64,000 bases of DNA from assembly GCF_023278565.1 (NCBI RefSeq), contig NC_064682.1, forward strand, positions 558,001 through 622,000. The letters are read 5' to 3'. The DNA comes from Colletotrichum lupini (Eukaryota; Ascomycota; Sordariomycetes; Glomerellales; Glomerellaceae). The number at the start of each line of letters is the position of its first letter. The stretch's first letter is position 1. This document shows positions 58,854-64,000 of the stretch, in pieces. The notes under the pieces are model-generated. The model worked only from the letters and a program-made list of their open reading frames with translations. It searched no databases and was not told the origin of the DNA. A program made the translations under genes and the position numbers.

Positions 58854-59058
58854 TATTAGATTAGAAGTCTAATTTAACTGCGGTATATAGCTAACTATAT
58901 AGGGGCTAATTAGGGGCCCTATTTACGATTATCGTAGCTAGCCTAACCTATAATTAGAACCTCCTTTTTATACCTACTACGCAGATATTTATATAGTTCA
59001 ATTAATCTCTTTGTTAACTACGGTTCGAACTAACTACCCTGTAATAGGGATACTAACA
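58854..59058 (+). repeat. 3' LTR of island C Copia
   Basis: 205 bp. Left end RIP-mutated (TATTAGATTAG), right end intact (CTAACA). Confidence 0.88.
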
Positions 59059-59240
59059 CGATCACCGTCGAACAGGATCGCATTTTTCTGAGCCTCAAAC
59101 CTCGTCCTCGGATACGGATAGGCACACAAGCCATCCATTGTGTGCTGCATGACGTGTGGGATCGCTGAATTGCCTGGGTAACAAACCTTGCCGTACTTAA
59201 TGAGTTGCTGTTCGGCTTGCACAAGTGTTCCTGACTTTCA
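59059..59240 (-). pseudogene. Coding-like fragment abutting island C, family unknown
   Basis: A minus-strand frame of about 60 codons reads AEQQLIKYGKVCYPGNSAIP, then PHVMQHTMDGLCAYPYPRTR, up to ILFDGDR at the LTR junction. An upstream CAG could be a splice acceptor. Joining the pre-insertion flanks ends the frame at TAA after about 8 codons (GLDRLTQG). It looks like a last exon cut by the retrotransposon, or a chance frame. I do not recognise the family. Confidence 0.4.
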
Positions 59241-60162
59241 AAGCCTGTTCGCGCAATACCGTCCGAGGTTTTTAGCCTCCCCCGCGATCCGATGATCGGA
59301 TGTTGGGAGTAAGACCCTCCTCAAGGGGCAGCAAGACGCATTGACTACGAAATTAGACAAACTTCGTCTGCCATCCGAAAACCCTAATCAGCATTATATT
59401 TTGGGAGTTGGTGTGATCCAATGTGAGCTCTGATTCGGCTTTGAGAGCATGGACGTGTTTGTGTACGATACCGAGCCAAGGAATGAGGCAGGATTTGTGT
59501 TCCTATGTGTTCACTGACTCCCCTTCTCAGACCTGAGCCGTCGCCTACGCAACCACGGGCGTGCACAGGGGCCAGTGCACCAGGCAGTTTCCAACTTGAA
59601 GAAGAGCCAACTGACCACTTACGAGTAGCCGACTGCGCGATTTTGAAAATCTTTCCAATGGTGATAAAGAACTTGTGGCTTTCTCAGACTGACCTTCCTG
59701 GGCTGCCCGACCAAAGTCGAGATGGGCGCCGTAGGAAGTTAAGGTCAATTCAACCGAGTCTTCCATCCGTGGTTGAGTTGTGACAATGGCTTTAATCAAG
59801 TCGTTATGATCATAGACCTTAGAAACACCCTCTTTGTGCATTCTTTATTCTGACTAAAGTTCATCCTGTTTTCTTTGTGCAAATGTGTCTTTCAGTCTGA
59901 TAGTGAATACAGAGGAGTAGGTTCGAAACAGGCGTTGAGTCGTGAATAGAACCCTCCCCCCGTAACCAAGTGGTACAATACATAAATTCGCCTGCATCAT
60001 CCGTCAAGTAAACGAGACATAGTCCTCCAATCTCATCGCAACCGAAACAACAACCAAACACAAGGGTCACCATTGTTAAAGATCCATCCACTGAGCAATC
60101 TCAACAATCACGTAGGTCAGTCCGTCTGCCATACCCAAACACAACACAACACCGAGCATACA
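59241..60162. other. Intergenic region
   Basis: No supportable gene. Normal composition, several short overlapping frames without recognisable features. Confidence 0.4.
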
Positions 60163-60777
60163 ATGTGTGAGGTCAAGCAAATCCGCGAGAGCTGTATCCG
60201 CTGCAGTGAAGTAGTTCGCCATGTCACGGATATGAAGCCTTGTGAGAACCACCTCCAAGTCAGATCCAAGAATGGAACTCTGGCTCACTGGTGCAAAGGC
60301 AAAATCACAAGAAGTATCCATGAGACATACTTTCCAACTCGCCATCCATGTAACGACGCTTCACATACCGCTGCGTTGTCGCGTTGGACTTCTCAACCAG
60401 CCAGACAACCACCGCCCCCTGGCCCCCAGCGCGTAGAGCGCCTCAGCGACCTAAGCATCCGACGTGGGAAGGTAGTAACCCAAGAGCCCCAGTGTCAGAA
60501 TGAGACATGTGATAGTCTTTGTTGTTTGGAGCATTTCGAAGCTTGGCCCGAGGCACTCCCAGAAGCTGTCAAGCAGCCCCAGACAAAGTACATTGGCCAT
60601 CAACTCGATCCCGCCAAGCCCTCTCATGATTTTGACATAGTATTGGGCGTCTCGGTGGCTCGATTGGAGACACATCGAGTTTTTCGGCAGTTTAACCAGT
60701 GGCTTGATGTCCCTTCATTTCGTGTTAGACGCCTTGACGACACTGATTCTTTTTTTGATGACGATACTACTCTATAA
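60163..60777 (+). CDS. Hypothetical Cys-containing protein, 204 aa
   Basis: First in-frame ATG is 60163 (ACAATGTGTGAGG). The N-terminal third has paired Cys and His (MCEVKQIRESCIRCSEVV, KPCENH, HWCKG, HPCND), followed by a Pro-rich stretch (RQPPPPGPQ), a second cluster (QCQNETCDSLCC) and an acidic C-terminus (DDTDSFFDDDTTL). No signal peptide or membrane segment. The pattern resembles small fungal proteins of unknown function that begin MC..C..C; metal binding is plausible. The frame is single-exon and convincing mainly for its length and Cys spacing. Confidence 0.5.
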   Translation: MCEVKQIRESCIRCSEVVRHVTDMKPCENHLQVRSKNGTLAHWCKGKITRSIHETYFPTRHPCNDASHTAALSRWTSQPARQPPPPGPQRVERLSDLSIRRGKVVTQEPQCQNETCDSLCCLEHFEAWPEALPEAVKQPQTKYIGHQLDPAKPSHDFDIVLGVSVARLETHRVFRQFNQWLDVPSFRVRRLDDTDSFFDDDTTL

Positions 60778-61132
60778 GTAGGTGATGAGATCCAAAGGTA
60801 TTGGGAGGAATTTTGTTGGTTTCAATTTGCAATCATGAGTGCGTGCTTGGATCTCGATATTGCACAGTTATGATATTGCACAGTCATGGATTGGCTCATC
60901 AAGACGATAGATTGAGGCAGACTAGGTAGGTAATAGAAGTCCTGGAAGTTGGCTTGAGGGTGCTTTAAAGTTCCAGCAGTGCGTGGCGAAGGAAGATGAA
61001 GTGACCAGGGGCTCTTCTCTAAACAACCTTTGTGGTATCTCTCAGACTGGAAGTCGAATACGTAAAATTATGACCATAATCCACCTCTCAAAGTATGCAG
61101 AGGTAAGTATGATTCAAAAAAAAAATGTCGAC
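60778..61132. other. Intergenic region between convergent genes
   Basis: Nothing recognised apart from a run of nine A near 61116. Both flanking genes end here. Confidence 0.4.
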
Positions 61133-62874
61133 TCATCGGATCGTTAAGAGAGCAATTGAAGACGCCGGCAAGCTGAAACTGTCGTTCAGGACTTCGTCTT
61201 CCCTTACATCGCCCTCGGGCTCCCCAGACACAGTCTCAAAACTCTGTCCCGCCCACGTCCTGCTCACGACGTTCAGTAAGCTTGCAAAACAATTGCAAGA
61301 TGAGAAGTCCACTTACAATCCAGCATTAGCAGTCGTACTTTCCGAGAGCAGCATCTTCACCGTAGTTGATAGACCTAATCCAAGGCCCTTCAGATTAACG
61401 CTGATGCTCGGCTTCTCTTGTCCCCCGAGATGGACCTGCGTGTTCAAGACAACAATTCTGGCAAGTCGCTCTTGCTCCCATATGCCATACGCGGTAATAG
61501 TAATATTACTGGTCGGTATTTCGGCAACACACGCTTCGCTAGACTTCCCGATGGCTTCGTTGACAATCAGAAAGGCGTGATAGGATGGAAGAATGTGGGG
61601 ACGAGTAATGTTTAGACCGTCATCGGAGTCGCTTGTTGGCTGTATCAGGTTGTATCTGAAACCTACCCCGTGGTGGAAATGAAGCCTTTGTATCCCAAAA
61701 GAGGCGCCGAGTAAGAGCCAATCGGTTGCCCAGAGTGCACTCTCAACAGTATTACTCAGCCCAGGTTGGCCATGGCTATAAATAAGTCATCAAGTTAGAA
61801 CATCGTCTAATTAAGACGAGTGAGACTCACTTTGCATAAGAGTTTGTCTCGCCCTATTCAGATGTCAGTAGGTAAAACGAGATGGTGTGTAAAAGACACT
61901 CATACCAATAAATAGTCTAAACCCACGGATCTCACTGCTTGTATACCGGCCATCTTAGCAGTCAAGTTGCCGCGCACGTATATCTTGTTCATGAGATCTC
62001 CGGGGTTGACGACACGGCGTGGATCGAAGCCGCCAGAGTAGGCATGCTCCGTGAACTGAGTCGTCGCATTTCGAATGGTCGGGTCGTTCAGTATACCCAG
62101 CTGTAAGGGTCCTTCTGGCGTCCATCCTGGGGCGTTAGCTCCAGTAAAGGCTCCAGGCGACAGTGTGGGCCGATCTGAACCGGTGTGATCGAACTCGATC
62201 TCTCTGCTCACTGCCTCGGCATACTGTGCCCAGGTATCTGTATAGTTGGCAGTATCCCACTCAACGCCGTAGGGACCATTGTACACCGTCCGCGTCAAGC
62301 CATAAAAGTCAGGCTCATTTCCCAACTCGACGTTGACAAGTCGCACATTCTTGGTTAAGTTTGCCCGGTCCCCTTGAAAGGTCTGCGCAAGCAACCGGGC
62401 CTGAGCAACGGTCTCAGTCTGGTTCAAGGACTTGAGGTTGAGACCCCACATGAAGGGCGTTCCAGCCGGTAGATTCCCCGATAAGGCATAAAAGTCTCGG
62501 CCGATGTAGATGTGATCTGCCTCTGGGTTGGGGACAGTCTCAGTCGGTTCCGGAAAGGTTTTGTTCATGACCTCGAGGCTTAGGTCTAGAGTGGCTCTGT
62601 CTTGCGAGTTGGCTCCTACACGAAGGAATGGCATATGCCCGGTCCTCTCGCCTAGGTTTGAGAGAAGCCGGTTGAAGTATTCGTTTGGTTTGCCGACTTC
62701 TTGCCCGGCCCAGTCTGGCCAGCGGTCCATCTCTATGCTGAAAGCTGCGAGGTGAGGAGAGAGCTTTTCGGCCCATTCTGGTCGGTGACTTGGCAAATGC
62801 AGATTGAGATTATACTCAAGACCGTCGCCGAATACCTTGCCCAAAAGGACGAGGAGAACTAATGGTATAGACAT
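61133..62874 (-). CDS. Secreted GH79 beta-glucuronidase-like glycosidase, 525 aa
   Basis: Four exons on the minus strand: 62874-61906, 61853-61831 (a 23-nt microexon), 61775-61317, 61259-61133; introns of 52, 55 and 57 nt, all GT-AG and in phase. ATG at 62874 is followed by a signal peptide (MSIPLVLLVLLGKVFG). GH79 marks: FSIEMDRWPDWAG, FLRVGANSQDRA, acid/base Glu187 in VELGNEPDFYG, and nucleophile Glu325 in GETNSYANHG, encoded on the microexon. The C-terminal beta-sandwich follows (ITAYGIWEQERLARIVVLNT, SISVNLKGL). Fungal members release glucuronic or 4-O-methyl-glucuronic acid from arabinogalactan proteins or xylan-derived sugars; exact specificity unknown. Multiple NxT sequons fit secretion. 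Confidence 0.9.
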
Positions 62875-64000
62875 TTTGCACGATGCAGCGACTGCGCTTG
62901 GAGGAAAAGATGAAAAATAGAGCAACAAACTGCCGGTCTATGTAAACAACCTAGAAATCAGAACTTTGAGAGAACATCGTCAGTGACTTAAATATACTTC
63001 GGTGAAGGTGTTTGCCGAAACACCCAGCTGAACGATGATACGTCATGTCAAGATTCTGCCAACTTCGAACGGGGACCTAGCTCATCTTGGAGACAATGGG
63101 CAGTATCAATGGCAGGCTCACGGGTGAACATATCCTCTAGACAGTCACTTTCAGCTGTATTCCCACAAATCGCTGTATTTTCGTAATTGTCTTTGCCCCC
63201 GCTGTAGGTAGACGGGCAGAGCAGGGTGACATGGTTCCCCGCAAGAAGTCAAATGTCACTGCAACACTACTGCACGGAATTGAGCTTGAGCAGCTACAGA
63301 AAAGCGCGATTGGCCATGCACTAGCCGATCTCCTTTGCCGTTGTTCCTGTGTATACGCGTATTTTGACGACGTAAACGGTAAAATTGATCAAGTGATTGC
63401 GAATGGGACGCTGAACCGGCAAAGGCCTACTTGGTGGGAATCTGCACATGTAGCTCAAATTGCTGAATCTGTCGCACTGCGACTTCGTAACGTCGAGTAC
63501 AGCCCAATCACGTGGCAGCAATCACTTTGAAAGCAGTCTTATGCTTGAGAGATGAGCTGCGGATGAGATCCCATTCAAGTTGTCTTCAGCCAAATTGTGG
63601 TTTAGACTTAGCAAATCTTGGAGACTGGACCAGTGTCCATGAATCAAGATTAGATATGGGGATGCATTTGAATAACATAGTTGAACAAATTTGATGGTAA
63701 GCATAGATCATAATATCGCTCAAAATGCGTAGCTTTGTGTTAATTTAGTTTGTTCTGCCTTCTCTTTGTGGCGATCCACTTGTTAAGAGAGATCCAAGAT
63801 ACGTGAATCACGGGTACAACGGGCTGGAGTGAGTTTGTGTGAACGTAGCCGATCCTGCCCAAATAAATCGTGGCCCATAGACTTGTTCTGGAAAACAATT
63901 TTCTTTGACTCCATTGTGACTCTTTCTACCAGGACACTCGAGACTCAATCACAGGTCTAGTATTCACAAACATTACACCCATATAATACAACAGCCTCAA
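62875..64000. other. GH79 upstream region and window end
   Basis: Promoter side of GH79, then unassigned sequence. A 99-codon plus-strand frame at 63231-63530 (ATG in a fair context, MVPRKKSNVTATLLHGIE at its start) has no recognisable motif and is only a weak candidate gene. Confidence 0.35.

Larger units (their letters stand above)
51635..59058 (+). mobile_element. Island C: RIP-degraded Ty1/copia retrotransposon
   Basis: 7424 bp with 205-bp LTRs (51635-51839 and 58854-59058) and a perfect 5-bp target duplication CGATC (51630-51634 and 59059-59063). Plus orientation follows from the pol relic at 57241-58720 and a purine tract just before the right LTR. LTR ends are TG..CA (TGTCGG..CTAACA), partly RIP-mutated in each copy. 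No nested insertion seen. All frames broken. Confidence 0.9.

Overview
The window looks like a scaffold piece from a filamentous ascomycete (Pezizomycotina). The genes are GC-balanced, with 50-105 nt GT-AG introns, secreted plant-polymer enzymes and fungal-type Rtt106 and Vfa1. They are separated by very AT-rich blocks whose decay (C to T and G to A, TpA-rich, stop-riddled) matches repeat-induced point mutation (RIP). No sequence search was run; all names come from motifs and protein layout read by eye.

Layout. (1) 18-1154: secreted heme-thiolate peroxygenase. (2) Island A, 1475-15542: a RIP-ruined Ty1/copia element (minus strand, 177-bp LTRs, imperfect 5-bp target duplication) holding two later insertions of another Copia family: a solo LTR (1739-2252, perfect AATAT duplication) and a complete, apparently intact Copia element (4650-10578, one 1415-aa gag-pol ORF, LTRs differing at only a few positions). 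(3) 16140-37393, GC-rich genes: secreted alpha/beta-hydrolase, F-box/ankyrin protein, GH3 beta-glucosidase, a 5.3-kb gene-poor stretch, Vfa1 and Rtt106 (divergent pair), a His/Cys-rich secreted protein, an FAD amine oxidase, and a GH131 glucanase gene with an in-frame amber codon. (4) Island B, 37394-49650: an inverted-repeat-bounded element split by a RIP-ruined Ty3/gypsy element (39265-46618, perfect AGCCC duplication). (5) 50136-51399: SGNH esterase alone in a 2-kb GC-rich gap. (6) Island C, 51635-59058: RIP-ruined Copia (plus strand, 205-bp LTRs, perfect CGATC duplication). (7) 59059-64000: an orphan coding-like fragment next to island C, a Cys-containing hypothetical protein and a GH79 glucuronidase.

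Biology. Seven of the genes encode secreted or degradative enzymes (peroxygenase, esterases, GH3, GH131, GH79, amine oxidase), suggesting a saprotrophic or plant-associated lifestyle. The three transposon islands make this a two-compartment region. Genes beside the islands show possible collateral damage: amber codons in GH131 and perhaps after the secreted His/Cys protein could both be CpA to TpA changes.

Most unusual items: the intact Copia nested in RIP debris; its primer-binding site matching the anticodon arm of initiator tRNA-Met (half-tRNA priming), with a RIP-mutated version in the host element; a tRNA-like sequence read antisense inside its gag where a zinc knuckle would be expected; a hairpin series in its leader; and an exact 21-bp tandem repeat beside its 3' LTR.
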